Source of the DNA: an uncultured Prevotellaceae bacterium
Lineage (GTDB): Bacteria; Bacteroidota; Bacteroidia; Bacteroidales; Muribaculaceae
Assembly: GCA_900318865.1 (NCBI GenBank)
Contig: ONMF01000004.1
Location: 1-64,000, forward strand
Direction of reading: 5' to 3'
Length of the DNA stretch: 64,000 bases
Below the pieces are notes generated by a model. That model was not told the DNA's origin. It was given only the letters and a program-made list of their open reading frames with translations, and searched no databases. The position numbers and the translations under genes were made by a program. Below are positions 53,009 to 62,185 of the stretch, piece after piece; within the stretch, counting starts at the first letter, position 1, and the number at the start of each line of letters is the position of its first letter.

Positions 53009-54058
53009 TTACACCACATCGGGCTCATTTTTCACCCATTTGCCGACAATTTTCAGCGTTTTTTGCTTCATCCAGTCATAGGCCAGCGGCAGCGTGAGGC
53101 CGGCGGCGAAGTAGAGCGGCCAAGCCCATACGCAGCCCTTGATGACCGGGTGGTGGCTCAGGTAGTCCATCGGCATGCCTGAGCACACGATGATGAGCCA
53201 CGACACCAGGCGCATGGCCAGGAAATGCAGGGTGAGGATGATGAGCGTGTGCGTGCCCACGTGGGCCAGCGCACGCGTCAGCCGCGGGCAGTGCTCCACG
53301 ATGTGCCATGCCAGTGCCGCCAGCAGCCACGCCCCCACCATCACGGTGGCATAGTTGGGGATAATCCAGGTGGGTGCCATGTGCTGGAAGTTGCCGCGCA
53401 CCACCAGCGAGCTCAGATAGAGCGTTGCGGCCAGTGCGCCGATAGTGGGCCAGCTGTGGCTCAAGGTGCGGCCGCGCACCCAGTAGCCCAGGGTGTAGTA
53501 GCTGGCGCTCATCAGGCTCACGTCGCGCAGGCGGAAGTGGAAGCCCGTCAGGTTCATCAGCACCGCCAGGGCTGCAAATCCTGCCACCCAAGCCAGTGGG
53601 CAGCGCTTGATCAGCGGCAGCAACAGGGTGAAGAGCATGACGCCGAAAAACAACTCGGTGATGAACCAGATGCCGCCCACCAGGGGTTCGGGGGTTTTCA
53701 TCGCCAGCACTCCGGGCACCAGCTGAGCCATGTCGAGCCAGCCATAGGAAGGCGTGTCGGGCGCGTAGAGGCCCAAGTGGCAGAACACGTTGTGCAGCAG
53801 CACGAACAGGAGCCCCCATTTCACAAAGGGCCAGTATAACGACTTCACCCGCCGCCGTGCAAAAACGAGGCGGTGGGTGATATAGTAGTCCTTGAAACAA
53901 TAACCGCTGGCAATCACAAACACCGGCATCCTGATCATCGACAGCATGTGGCCACACCAGGGCATGCCCGAGTGGCCCAGCAGCATGAGCATGATGGCGA
54001 TGCCCTTGACCACCGACACGTGGTCGTTCAGGCCGTGTTCGTTTTTACGGAGCAGCAT
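53009..54058 (-). CDS. Acyltransferase-3 family membrane protein
   Basis: The 349 residues form about ten membrane segments of the Acyltransferase_3 (OafA/NodX-like) fold. The N-terminal HVSVVKGIAIMLMLLGHSG has the essential His placed in the first helices, and MIRMPVFVIASGYCF is the second conserved block. Members acetylate or acylate sugars of LPS, capsule or peptidoglycan in the membrane. It lies 25 bp downstream of lysS and 26 bp upstream of the small membrane protein. Together with the PorZ-like pair the context suggests modification of a surface glycan, but the acceptor is unknown. Confidence 0.85.
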   Translation of the reverse strand: MLLRKNEHGLNDHVSVVKGIAIMLMLLGHSGMPWCGHMLSMIRMPVFVIASGYCFKDYYITHRLVFARRRVKSLYWPFVKWGLLFVLLHNVFCHLGLYAPDTPSYGWLDMAQLVPGVLAMKTPEPLVGGIWFITELFFGVMLFTLLLPLIKRCPLAWVAGFAALAVLMNLTGFHFRLRDVSLMSASYYTLGYWVRGRTLSHSWPTIGALAATLYLSSLVVRGNFQHMAPTWIIPNYATVMVGAWLLAALAWHIVEHCPRLTRALAHVGTHTLIILTLHFLAMRLVSWLIIVCSGMPMDYLSHHPVIKGCVWAWPLYFAAGLTLPLAYDWMKQKTLKIVGKWVKNEPDVV

Positions 54059-54083
54059 GGCCGTGCGGTGGTGATGGATGTGC

Positions 54084-55832
54084 TCAGCTTTGGGCCTGGC
54101 GGCCTGCGGCTGTGGCTACCCACTGCTTCACTTCGTCGGCCGTGGGGGCTTTGTAGCCCAGCTTGTACTTCTTGTTGATGTCGAGCAAATCCTGGAAGAG
54201 CTTCCCGGGCTTCTCCAGGGCGGCCAGAGCGTCCACGGTGAGCACGCCGGCCTTCTGGATGGGCGCCACCCACTCGGCGGGGATGCCCAGTGCGGTGAAG
54301 GCTTCTTCCTTGTCGCGATGAGGCACCTTCTCGGGGCGCATCTGCGGGAAGAGAAGCACGTCCTGGATGGTGGTTTTGCCGGTCATGAACATGACCAGGC
54401 GGTCGATGCCGATGCCGATGCCGCTGGTGGGAGGCATGCCGTACTGCAGGGCACGCAGGAAGTCCTGGTCGATAATCATGGCTTCGTCGTCGCCCTTGTC
54501 GGCCAGTCGCATCTGCTCCTTGAAGCGCTCTTCTTGGTCGATGGGGTCGTTGAGCTCGCTGTAAGCGTTGGCCAGTTCCTTTCCGTTGACCATGAGCTCA
54601 AAGCGTTCGGTCAGGCCGGGCTTGCTGCGGTGCATCTTGGTGAGCGGCGACATCTCCACGGGATAGTCGATGATGAACGTGGGCTGGGTGAAATCGCCCT
54701 CGCAGTACTCGCCGAAGATTTCGTCGATGAGCTTGCCCTTGCCCATGGTGTCGTCAATCTCCATGTCCAGCTTGCCGCACACCTCTCTGATTTGTGCCTC
54801 GTCCATGCCGGTGAGGTCGTAGCCCGTCTTTTCCTTGATGGCATCGAGGATGGGCAGGCGGCGATAGGGTGCTTTGAAGCTGATGGTCTTGCCGTCGATG
54901 ACACTCTCGGTGCAGCCGTTCACGGCGATGCAGATTTTCTCGAGCAGCTGCTCGGTGAAGCTCATCATCCAGTTGTAGTCCTTGTACTGCACGTAGAGCT
55001 CCATGCAGGTGAACTCGGGGTTGTGCGTGCGGTCCATGCCCTCGTTGCGGAAGTTCTTGCCAATCTCGTACACACCCTCGAATCCGCCCACAATCAGCCG
55101 CTTGAGGTAGAGCTCGGTGGCGATGCGCATATACATGTCCACATCGAGGGCATTGAAGTGGGTGATGAACGGGCGGGCGCTGGCGCCGCCGGCAATGCTT
55201 TGCAGGGTGGGTGTCTCCACCTCGGTGTATCCGGCGTCGTCGAGCACCTGGCGCAGCGTCTTGAGCACGGTGGCGCGCTTGATAAAGGTGTCCTTCACGC
55301 CGTCGTTCACCACCAGGTCCACATAGCGCTGGCGGTAGCGCAGTTCCGGGTCGTCGAAAGAGTCGTAGGCCACGCCGTCCTTCATTTTCACCACGGGGAG
55401 CGGCTTGAGGCTCTTACTCAGCAGGGTGAGCGATTGAGCATGCACCGAGATCTCGCCCATTTGCGTGCGGAACACAAAGCCGGTGATGCCCACAAAGTCG
55501 CCCATGTCGAGCAGTTTCTTGAACACGGTGTTATACAGCTCTTTGTCCTCGCCGGGGCACAGGTCGTCGCGGCTCACGTACACCTGCACGCGTCCGCGCG
55601 AGTCTTGCAGCTCGAAAAATGAGGCCTTGCCCATGATGCGCCGGCTCATCATTCGGCCTGCGATGCTCACCTGGCGTTGCGGCTCGTCGTCGGCAAAGCG
55701 GGCCTTGATGTCGTCGCTGTAGGCGTTTACCACAAATTCTTGTGCGGGGTAGGGGTCGATGCCCATCTGGCGCAGTTGCTCCAGGCTGTTGCGGCGCCCT
55801 ATTTCTTGTTCACTCAGTTCTAATATGTTCAT
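54084..55832 (-). CDS. lysS: Lysyl-tRNA synthetase (class II) with a C-terminal extension
   Basis: LysS attaches lysine to tRNA-Lys. The 582 residues hold an OB-fold anticodon-binding domain (about 55-140), class II motif 1 near 180-200, motif 2 with FRNEGMDRTHNPEFT (261-275) and motif 3 with GIGIGIDRLVMF. E. coli LysS ends near FPQMRPEK; here about 80 further residues follow (from about 502), including a helix-hairpin-like PIQKAGVLTVDALAAL, as in RNA polymerase alpha C-terminal domains. A TAACTTTG box at 55862-55855 (minus) suggests its own promoter. Confidence 0.96.
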   Translation of the reverse strand: MNILELSEQEIGRRNSLEQLRQMGIDPYPAQEFVVNAYSDDIKARFADDEPQRQVSIAGRMMSRRIMGKASFFELQDSRGRVQVYVSRDDLCPGEDKELYNTVFKKLLDMGDFVGITGFVFRTQMGEISVHAQSLTLLSKSLKPLPVVKMKDGVAYDSFDDPELRYRQRYVDLVVNDGVKDTFIKRATVLKTLRQVLDDAGYTEVETPTLQSIAGGASARPFITHFNALDVDMYMRIATELYLKRLIVGGFEGVYEIGKNFRNEGMDRTHNPEFTCMELYVQYKDYNWMMSFTEQLLEKICIAVNGCTESVIDGKTISFKAPYRRLPILDAIKEKTGYDLTGMDEAQIREVCGKLDMEIDDTMGKGKLIDEIFGEYCEGDFTQPTFIIDYPVEMSPLTKMHRSKPGLTERFELMVNGKELANAYSELNDPIDQEERFKEQMRLADKGDDEAMIIDQDFLRALQYGMPPTSGIGIGIDRLVMFMTGKTTIQDVLLFPQMRPEKVPHRDKEEAFTALGIPAEWVAPIQKAGVLTVDALAALEKPGKLFQDLLDINKKYKLGYKAPTADEVKQWVATAAGRQAQS

Positions 55833-55888
55833 AACCTATTTGTTTACTATCGTGCAAAGTTAGATATAATTCGGCAATTATGAGCCAG

Positions 55889-56914
55889 TCATGATAAAGA
55901 AATTGATTTTTCTTTCGGGGTGGCGGTTCGGCTTTTCCCCAGCATCCAGGGCATCCACCGGGCAATGAACAGCGAGCATGGATAGATGAGCAGCATCACC
56001 GTGAGCGCCACCACGGCCTTGAGCCACCACTGCTGGGTGAAGACATCGGGGCCGCACAGCCGGCACAGCACCAGCTTGATGATGCCAATCAGGTAGTTTT
56101 GCAGCGCCAGGTAAGTGATGCCGTACACCGCGATGTGGGTCACCATTTTGCGCTCGCCGAAGCGGCTGGCTATCCACGGCGCGGCGGCGAACCAGGCCGG
56201 CAGCACCAGCAGCACACCGGCCACGGTGGCGTAGCGGAAGAGCAGCCGGTCGGCCACGGTGGCACTCCAGGCCAGCACGGCGATGCCGGCCACCAGCGGC
56301 ACCGCGGTGGCAAGCCGGAGCCGGGCGGGCTGGCGCGCGATGGCGGCCAGTGCCTCGCGGCAAGTGTGCCCCACGGCGTAGAGGGGCATGTAGATGAACG
56401 CTTTGCCCACGTTCCACGGGTGGATGTAGAGGGCATAGGTGGACAGTGCCAAGACCACGCTCGCGGCAATCATCCACTTGCCCGGTATCCACCGTTGCAG
56501 CACATGGTAGACCACTTGCATGGAGAACAGGCAGGCAATGTACCAGAAGGCGCCCAGCACCACGGTGGGCTGGCCGGTGGCGAACTCATAAAGCGGCGTC
56601 CACCAGGCGATAGCCTCTTCCTCGGGGCCCACCATGCGGCGGCCCACTGCCAGCCACAGGGCGTAGAAGACGACAAAAAATGTGGCGTAGGGAATCAGCA
56701 ACTGGCGCGCGCGGTGCAGCAAGTATTGCCTCGTGCCGGCATGCTTGGCGGGGTTGTAAAGAAATCCGGCCAGCACAAAGAAGATGGGCACTCCCAGGTT
56801 GAAAACGACCCCTTCGTCGAGCACGTCGTAGCGCTCAGGTGTGTGGTACACCACCACCAGTAGCATGCTGATGGCCTTCAGGTAGTCAATCCAGAGAATG
56901 CGCTTGCTGCCCAT
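55889..56914 (-). CDS. Second acyltransferase-3 family membrane protein
   Basis: The 341 residues start MGSKRILWIDYLKAISMLLV, the WxDxL/K-A family start with a His in VVYHTPE, followed by about nine membrane segments and PIFFVLAGFLYNP. This is an Acyltransferase_3 protein, likely acylating a surface or cytoplasmic membrane sugar. The ATG at 56914 lies 7 bp after the serS stop, so the gene is in the serS operon; longer upstream frames overlap serS and are rejected. It is unlike the first acyltransferase in detail, and lysS lies 56 bp downstream. Confidence 0.87.
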   Translation of the reverse strand: MGSKRILWIDYLKAISMLLVVVYHTPERYDVLDEGVVFNLGVPIFFVLAGFLYNPAKHAGTRQYLLHRARQLLIPYATFFVVFYALWLAVGRRMVGPEEEAIAWWTPLYEFATGQPTVVLGAFWYIACLFSMQVVYHVLQRWIPGKWMIAASVVLALSTYALYIHPWNVGKAFIYMPLYAVGHTCREALAAIARQPARLRLATAVPLVAGIAVLAWSATVADRLLFRYATVAGVLLVLPAWFAAAPWIASRFGERKMVTHIAVYGITYLALQNYLIGIIKLVLCRLCGPDVFTQQWWLKAVVALTVMLLIYPCSLFIARWMPWMLGKSRTATPKEKSISLS

Positions 56915-56921
56915 GGGCGGC

Positions 56922-58193
56922 TCAGTCGATGATGTCGAAGCCCGTGTAGCTTTGCAGCGCCTTGGGGATGCGGATGCCCTGGGGCGTCTGGTTGTTCTCG
57001 AGCAGGGCGGCCACGATGCGTGGCAGTGCCAGTGCCGAGCCGTTGAGGGTGTGGCACAGGTGGGTCTTCTTGTCCTCACCGCGGTAGCGGCATTTCAGGC
57101 GGTTGGCCTGATAGGTCTCGAAGTTCGACACCGAGCTCACCTCGAGCCAGCGTTTTTGGGCGGCGCTCCACACTTCAAAGTCGAAGGTGATGGCGCTGGT
57201 GAAGCTCATGTCGCCGCCACACAGGCGCAGGATGTGCCACGGCAGCTCCAGCTTTTCGAGCAGTCCCTGCACATGGTCCTTCATCTCTTCCAGGGCGGCA
57301 TAGGAATCCTCGGGGCGCTCGATGCGCACGATTTCCACCTTGTCGAACTGATGCAGGCGGTTCAGGCCGCGCACGTCCTTGCCGTAGCTGCCCGCCTCGC
57401 GGCGGAAACATGCCGAGTAGGCACAATTCTTCTTGGGAAGCTCGCCGGCGGGAATAATCACGTCGCGGTAGAGGTTGGTCACGGGCACCTCGGCGGTGGG
57501 AATGAGGTAGAAATTGTCCACCTGGCAGTGATACATCTGTCCCTCCTTGTCGGGCAGTTGGCCGGTTCCCAGGCCGGAAGCCTCGTTCACCACATAGGGG
57601 GGCTGCACCTCGGTGTAGCCGCTCTTGACGGCCTCGTCGAGGAAGAACTGGATGAGGGCGCGCTGCAGGCGTGCTCCCTTGCCGATGTAGACGGGAAATC
57701 CGGCACCGGTGATTTTTACACCCAGGTCAAAATCAATCAGGTTGTATTTCCGTGCCAGGTCCCAGTGGGGCAGGGCATCCTCGGGCAGGTCGGGCATCGG
57801 CCCGCCGGTGCGCTCCACCACATTGTCCTCGGCGGTGCGTCCCTCGGGCACTCCGGCATAAGGCACATTGGGCACCGACAGCAAGATGTCGGTGATTTCT
57901 TGCTCGGCAGCGGTCAGGCGGTCGTCAATCTCTTTATTGGTGCTTTTCAGGGCGGCCACCTGTGCTTTGATTTGCTCGGCCTCGTCGCGCTTTCCCTGTT
58001 TCATCAGGGCGCCGATGCTGGCGGCCATCTTGTTGAGTTGGGCGGCGTTGTCATCGCGTTGTTTCTGGGCGGCGCGGCGCTCCTTGTCGAGTTCCACCAC
58101 GCGCATGATGGGCTCGCGCCCGTCGAAATGCTTGACCGCCAGCCGTGCTATCACGGCCTCGGGGTCTTGGTTGATAAGTTGAAGTGTAAGCAT
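56922..58193 (-). CDS. serS: Seryl-tRNA synthetase
   Basis: SerS charges tRNA-Ser and tRNA-Sec. The 423 residues have an N-terminal antiparallel coiled-coil arm (about 30-105, rich in Lys, Glu and Ala) and a class II catalytic core: VQPPYVVNEASGLGTGQLPDKE, the motif-2 region RREAGSYGKDVRGLNRLHQFDKVE and motif 3 with GSALALPRIVAALLENNQT. All are typical of SerS. A TAATTTTG box at 58242-58235 (minus) with TTTC 19 bp upstream is a probable promoter. The second acyltransferase is 7 bp downstream. Confidence 0.97.
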   Translation of the reverse strand: MLTLQLINQDPEAVIARLAVKHFDGREPIMRVVELDKERRAAQKQRDDNAAQLNKMAASIGALMKQGKRDEAEQIKAQVAALKSTNKEIDDRLTAAEQEITDILLSVPNVPYAGVPEGRTAEDNVVERTGGPMPDLPEDALPHWDLARKYNLIDFDLGVKITGAGFPVYIGKGARLQRALIQFFLDEAVKSGYTEVQPPYVVNEASGLGTGQLPDKEGQMYHCQVDNFYLIPTAEVPVTNLYRDVIIPAGELPKKNCAYSACFRREAGSYGKDVRGLNRLHQFDKVEIVRIERPEDSYAALEEMKDHVQGLLEKLELPWHILRLCGGDMSFTSAITFDFEVWSAAQKRWLEVSSVSNFETYQANRLKCRYRGEDKKTHLCHTLNGSALALPRIVAALLENNQTPQGIRIPKALQSYTGFDIID

Positions 58194-58234
58194 TGTTATG
58201 TTCGGTTTAATACGTTTCGTTGGTGTTCAAACTG

Positions 58235-58265
58235 CAAAATTACTATTTTCGCCCGACTTCTGAAA
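58235..58265 (-). promoter_or_regulatory. Probable promoter of serS
   Basis: TAATTTTG at 58242-58235 (minus strand) with TTTC 19 bp upstream (58265-58262) resembles the consensus. It lies about 40 bp before the serS start. Confidence 0.5.
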
Positions 58266-58331
58266 CAAAAGCCCCGCAAAAATAGTCGTTGCCACCTCTT
58301 GTGAACAATTTGTGCCGTGGTGGGTGCATGC

Positions 58332-58366
58332 AAAAGACTCCCCGCGCCGCGCGGCGCAGGGAGTCT
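58332..58366 (-). terminator. Terminator of the 1004-residue protein gene
   Basis: AGACTCCC pairs with GGGAGTCT (arms 58335-58342 and 58359-58366), with an inner GCGCC/GGCGC stem, and T4 follows on the minus strand. Confidence 0.75.
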
Positions 58367-58414
58367 AACATGAAAAGATGTATTAAAATTGAATGATTGC
58401 TGTCGGTCTTGTCC

Positions 58415-61400
58415 TTACTTGATGACCTTGGCCACCGTGGTGTTGCCGTTGCTGTAGGTGGTCACCACCATGTTCACGCCCTGGAACGGGGTGGCGCTTT
58501 CCACACCGGCCATGTTGATGTAGCGCACGTTGGTCACCTGGGCATCGTTGGTCACCAGGTCGGTGATGGCAGTCACCACCGATTTGTCCCAACTGACGGG
58601 GATTGTGTTGGTGCGCACATAGTAGCGGCCTGTGTTCTCGTCGAGGACATAGAGCGACACCTTGTAGTCGCAGCTGTACACGTCGCCCTGTGCGCGGCGT
58701 GGCGCGCCGGCGTTATTGTTGACCTTGGCCTTGAACGTGTCGCTGATAGTGAATTCATCGGCGTTGGCGAAGGGGTCTTCCGACAGGGCAACGGTGTTGA
58801 GTGTCTGATAGTTGGTTGCCCAGTTGGGATTCATTTCGAGGACGTGTTCTTCGTCGAAGTTGCCGGTGGTGTTGAGCGGCACAGGGTCTTTGCCGTCTTC
58901 AAGACGCCACACGCGGAACAGGTAGCGCAAATCTTTGCTCGTGGTGAGCTTTTGAGCCTGCTCAATGATTTGGCTCACTACGCTCAGGTCGGCATGGAAG
59001 TACTTCTCGCCGTCGTCGGTGTCCTTAATCGACGCCACCTTGCCCACGCACGACATTGTCACCTCGGCGTTTTTCACCGACTGCTTGAAGCAGCCATAGG
59101 TGTTGTTGTTGTAGTCGGTCTTCAGCTCGGGCACATATTCGTGGTCCTCGGGGTTGGCTATTTCGCAGTATTCACTCAGCTCCAAGTAATTGCTGGTAAT
59201 CTCATCGTGATTGATGTGAATGTCGGTGCGGCCGGCCATGAAGTCGTGGTCATAATCGCGCATCACGGTCCATCCGTCCACCGAGTAGCTGCGGCGGATG
59301 TCGAAGTTGGCCTCCACAAAGTCGAGCGGATGGAGTTCGCCAGTGATGTCGCCTGCCACCTCCTCGGCGGTGTAGCGGGCCCGGCTCAGGATGTAGTCGT
59401 GCGGGGTGTAGATGGGCACAGCATTGAGCACGCAAGTCACGTCGCGGGTGGTTCCCTCACCGGCCTTGATGCGATAGGTGTAGGCCGTGGTTTTGTTTTC
59501 CACGCCATCGATGTCGAGCATGGGGTCGCCGCAGAACATGTCGGACAGGTAGATGTAGTTGTCCTTGCCGTTCTCCAGGTTGTAAACAATGCTTTCATCT
59601 GCGAAGTGGTTGTCGCCCAGGTATTCGCCGGTGGCCGCCGCGCGGCGCGGTGCCGATGAGTTGTGGCTCACTTTGATCAGGTCGTTGCCGCGGCTGGTTT
59701 GGGTTTCGAGGTTGTATTTCACTTTGTATTTGCCCTCGCCTTGGTAGAGGAGCGTGGCGATGTCGGCCAGCTCGTCGCCGCGGCTGTTGCAGCGGGTCAC
59801 CACCAGGTCGCGGATGCCGTCAAAATTCATGTTCAGGCGGTTCACCATCACGTGCAGGTCGTTCTTGTAGACATTGCAGTCGGCGGCGTAGCTGTAGCGG
59901 CTGAAGTAGTCGGCATCGGCCATGGCGAAGTCGTCGTCGCTGTAATCCTCGACCCGGATGGTGGTCTGAGCCGTGCCGAATAATGCCATGCCCACGTTCT
60001 CCGTCGACTCGTAGTCAAAGTTGGGGGTGTCGAGCGGATAGTGATATCCGGTCTTGTTAATTTGACTCTCGTCCCAGGCGATAATCAGTGCGTCGTTGAT
60101 GTTGAACACCTTGTTGTAGGTACGCCAGGCATAGGCCGAGCCGCCGTACATTTCGTCAACATCGTGCCATACAGCACCGAAGTCCCACAACTTGCCGTAT
60201 TTGCCGGCCAGCATTCCGCTGCCCTCTATGCCGTCGCGGTGGTAGTAGTTGATTGCTCCCTCGGGCATCAGTGCATTTTCGGTGGGGGCGTAGATGGCCT
60301 CGTCGGCGGTGCGCATCACGTCGGTGATGTTGCACGGTTCGAGCAGGCGCGGCTCCATCATGAAGAAGCGGTTGTTGTCTTGCTCGCTCATGTTGGCCAC
60401 GCAGTAGGTGTTGAGTGTGGTGGTGACACCCTCGGCCACTACCTCGATGTTGGCATCCTTCACCTCCATGATGGGATTGAACCAGTCCACTGTGTGGAAA
60501 CCGCGGTTATAGAATGTGTTGCAGTACATGCCGCGCACGCCGCGCAACTGTTTGCCCACATATTGGTCGGGGTTGGGTAGGGTCAATCCAATCCATGCAT
60601 ATTGCACGGTGGCGGGGTCGGCCCAGGCAGGGATGTTGCCATTGTCGTCGTGCAGAATGTCCTGGCCAGGCTGTACACCATGTTTGTGAGCCGGCGAGAT
60701 GGGGTTGGCGCTGCGGGCAATGAGCATTTTGCCACCATTGTAAGAGGGGCGGTCGATCACTTGCACGCCTACCAGGTCGTCGGCGATGGTGTGATATTGT
60801 CCTTTCACATTGTGGTCGGCAAAGGTGAGGTCCTCCAGCGTGATGGGCTCGGTGCGCACGGTCACATATCGGCCGATGTGGTACATCTTGGCGTCATTCG
60901 CGTTGTTGGGACGAATTGTGGGAGTGCACGACACATAGAATGTTTTGCGTGACGAGTACGGTGTGAAGGCTTTTTCGCTGCGTCCGGCAATGAACACGTT
61001 GTCCATGCTGCGGTTTTGTCCGCCCTCGGGCACTTTCCAGTCGTCAATACCTCTTACTTCATTGCCGAATTCATAATCGGGAATGCCACCGTTCACCGAG
61101 GGGATGGTGCCCAGCCACACTTCGTTGATTCCTTCAGAAAGACATTGGGCTGAAATCTTGGTTGCCGAACTTGCTTGGGGCGGTACGGGAACCACCAGTC
61201 GGCCTTGCTCGTCGATGTAGCACTTCTCGACATCGCTTGCCGTGTTGAAAGTGAAGCTGAGTGTCACCTTCTTTGTCGGATCGCTGATGGCGGGCACTTG
61301 CAGGCGAATGATGTTTGCTGAGGTCGAATTGTTCAATTCCAATGCTTTCGACATGTCGAAAACATACTCGTAGGCCCAGGCATTCGCCGCCATGGTCACA

Positions 61401-61429
61401 AGGGTTGCAATAAAAAGAAATCTTTTCAT
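58415..61429 (-). CDS. Large secreted protein (1004 aa) with a type IX-like C-terminal tail
   Basis: The protein has a signal peptide (MKRFLFIATLVTMAANAWA) and about 900 residues of mixed beta-rich sequence that I do not recognise. Regions of interest are an early EYVFDMSKALELNN, Asn/Asp-rich stretches around 560-620 and a Lys-Val-Lys-Tyr-Asn-containing block. The final 45 residues (RYINMAGVES...PFQGVNMVVTTYSNG) closely resemble the tail of the leucine-rich repeat protein at 1515-3167, so both are inferred to use the same export route. A TAACTTTG box at 61519-61512 (minus) lies about 80 bp upstream. Function unknown. Confidence 0.75.
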   Translation of the reverse strand: MKRFLFIATLVTMAANAWAYEYVFDMSKALELNNSTSANIIRLQVPAISDPTKKVTLSFTFNTASDVEKCYIDEQGRLVVPVPPQASSATKISAQCLSEGINEVWLGTIPSVNGGIPDYEFGNEVRGIDDWKVPEGGQNRSMDNVFIAGRSEKAFTPYSSRKTFYVSCTPTIRPNNANDAKMYHIGRYVTVRTEPITLEDLTFADHNVKGQYHTIADDLVGVQVIDRPSYNGGKMLIARSANPISPAHKHGVQPGQDILHDDNGNIPAWADPATVQYAWIGLTLPNPDQYVGKQLRGVRGMYCNTFYNRGFHTVDWFNPIMEVKDANIEVVAEGVTTTLNTYCVANMSEQDNNRFFMMEPRLLEPCNITDVMRTADEAIYAPTENALMPEGAINYYHRDGIEGSGMLAGKYGKLWDFGAVWHDVDEMYGGSAYAWRTYNKVFNINDALIIAWDESQINKTGYHYPLDTPNFDYESTENVGMALFGTAQTTIRVEDYSDDDFAMADADYFSRYSYAADCNVYKNDLHVMVNRLNMNFDGIRDLVVTRCNSRGDELADIATLLYQGEGKYKVKYNLETQTSRGNDLIKVSHNSSAPRRAAATGEYLGDNHFADESIVYNLENGKDNYIYLSDMFCGDPMLDIDGVENKTTAYTYRIKAGEGTTRDVTCVLNAVPIYTPHDYILSRARYTAEEVAGDITGELHPLDFVEANFDIRRSYSVDGWTVMRDYDHDFMAGRTDIHINHDEITSNYLELSEYCEIANPEDHEYVPELKTDYNNNTYGCFKQSVKNAEVTMSCVGKVASIKDTDDGEKYFHADLSVVSQIIEQAQKLTTSKDLRYLFRVWRLEDGKDPVPLNTTGNFDEEHVLEMNPNWATNYQTLNTVALSEDPFANADEFTISDTFKAKVNNNAGAPRRAQGDVYSCDYKVSLYVLDENTGRYYVRTNTIPVSWDKSVVTAITDLVTNDAQVTNVRYINMAGVESATPFQGVNMVVTTYSNGNTTVAKVIK

Positions 61430-61670
61430 GTATCAAGTGGTTTTAGAAATAAATATATAGTTATCAGTATGTCGCTTCGATGTTCCAAACCATAAAAGCG
61501 CAAAATCGCTGCAAAGTTAATGCCAATCGTTTAAATCTCCAGCAATTTATATGTAAAATTATGTTAATAAAAATTTATTTGCACTTAAATTTGCAGAGTG
61601 GGTAATTTGATAACGGTAAAATGGAGGGAGTATTTTTTTAAAAAAAAGTAAATAAACGCAAAAATATGTC

Positions 61671-62085
61671 ATACGGCGACGTTGCCCGTTCTCCCCCTAA
61701 GTTAGGAGGAGTGGCCCGTAGGGCCGAGGGAGTGTGTTCACCCGGCGATGCTGCTCCCACTCTGGCATCACACACTCCTCCGTCGCTTCGCGCCACCTCC
61801 CCTAACTTAGGGGAGGAACTGCCCTGCCATCCGGCGGCGCTGCCCCCATGCAGGCATCACACACTCCTCCGCCGCTTCGCGCCACCTCCCCTAACTTAGG
61901 GGAGGAACTGCCCTGCCACCCGGCGACGCTGCTCCCATGCAGGCATCACACACTCCTCCGTCGCTTCGCGCCACCATTGCTGCGCTACGCTTGCCCTTCG
62001 GGCTCCCGTTCGGTCGCGAGCACTTCGTGGTTCCCGAGCTGCGCTCGCCTACCCGTAGCCTTTCCCCTAACTTAGGGGAGGAACT
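61671..62085. repeat. GC-rich intergenic repeat array, about 89-bp unit
   Basis: CCTAACTTAG-type palindromes occur at 61696 (variant), 61801, 61890 and 62066. The 61801 and 61890 copies are 89 bp apart and almost identical, each running from the palindrome through GGGGAGGAACTGCCC, a CGGCG block and CATCACACACTCCTCCG to CTTCGCGCCACC. The first unit is longer and degenerate (105 bp to the next), the last is preceded by a different 80-bp GC-rich stretch. Spacers are not unique, so this is not CRISPR. The 240 bp before it (61430-61670) hold the minus-strand promoter and AT-rich sequence but no gene. Confidence 0.85.
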
Positions 62086-62121
62086 ACCCTGTTCATGGGG
62101 ACATCGGCTCCTGTTGTGCGC

Positions 62122-62156
62122 AAAAAAAAACTGCGCCATCCTGGTGGGTGGCGCAG
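62122..62156 (-). terminator. Terminator after the surface lipoprotein gene
   Basis: CTGCGCCA (62131-62138) pairs with TGGCGCAG (62149-62156); on the minus strand nine T follow (A run 62122-62130). Confidence 0.9.
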
Positions 62157-62185
62157 CCTGTGTGATGGCCTTAGGGGCAAGTGCG

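Noticed and set aside
54078..55622. A 514-codon plus-strand open frame opposite lysS
   Set aside because: It covers the LysS class II motifs in reverse and has no independent start signals.
61671..62085. Possible CRISPR array
   Set aside because: The units are long and the intervening sequences are also repeated, so there are no unique spacers; no cas genes are seen.
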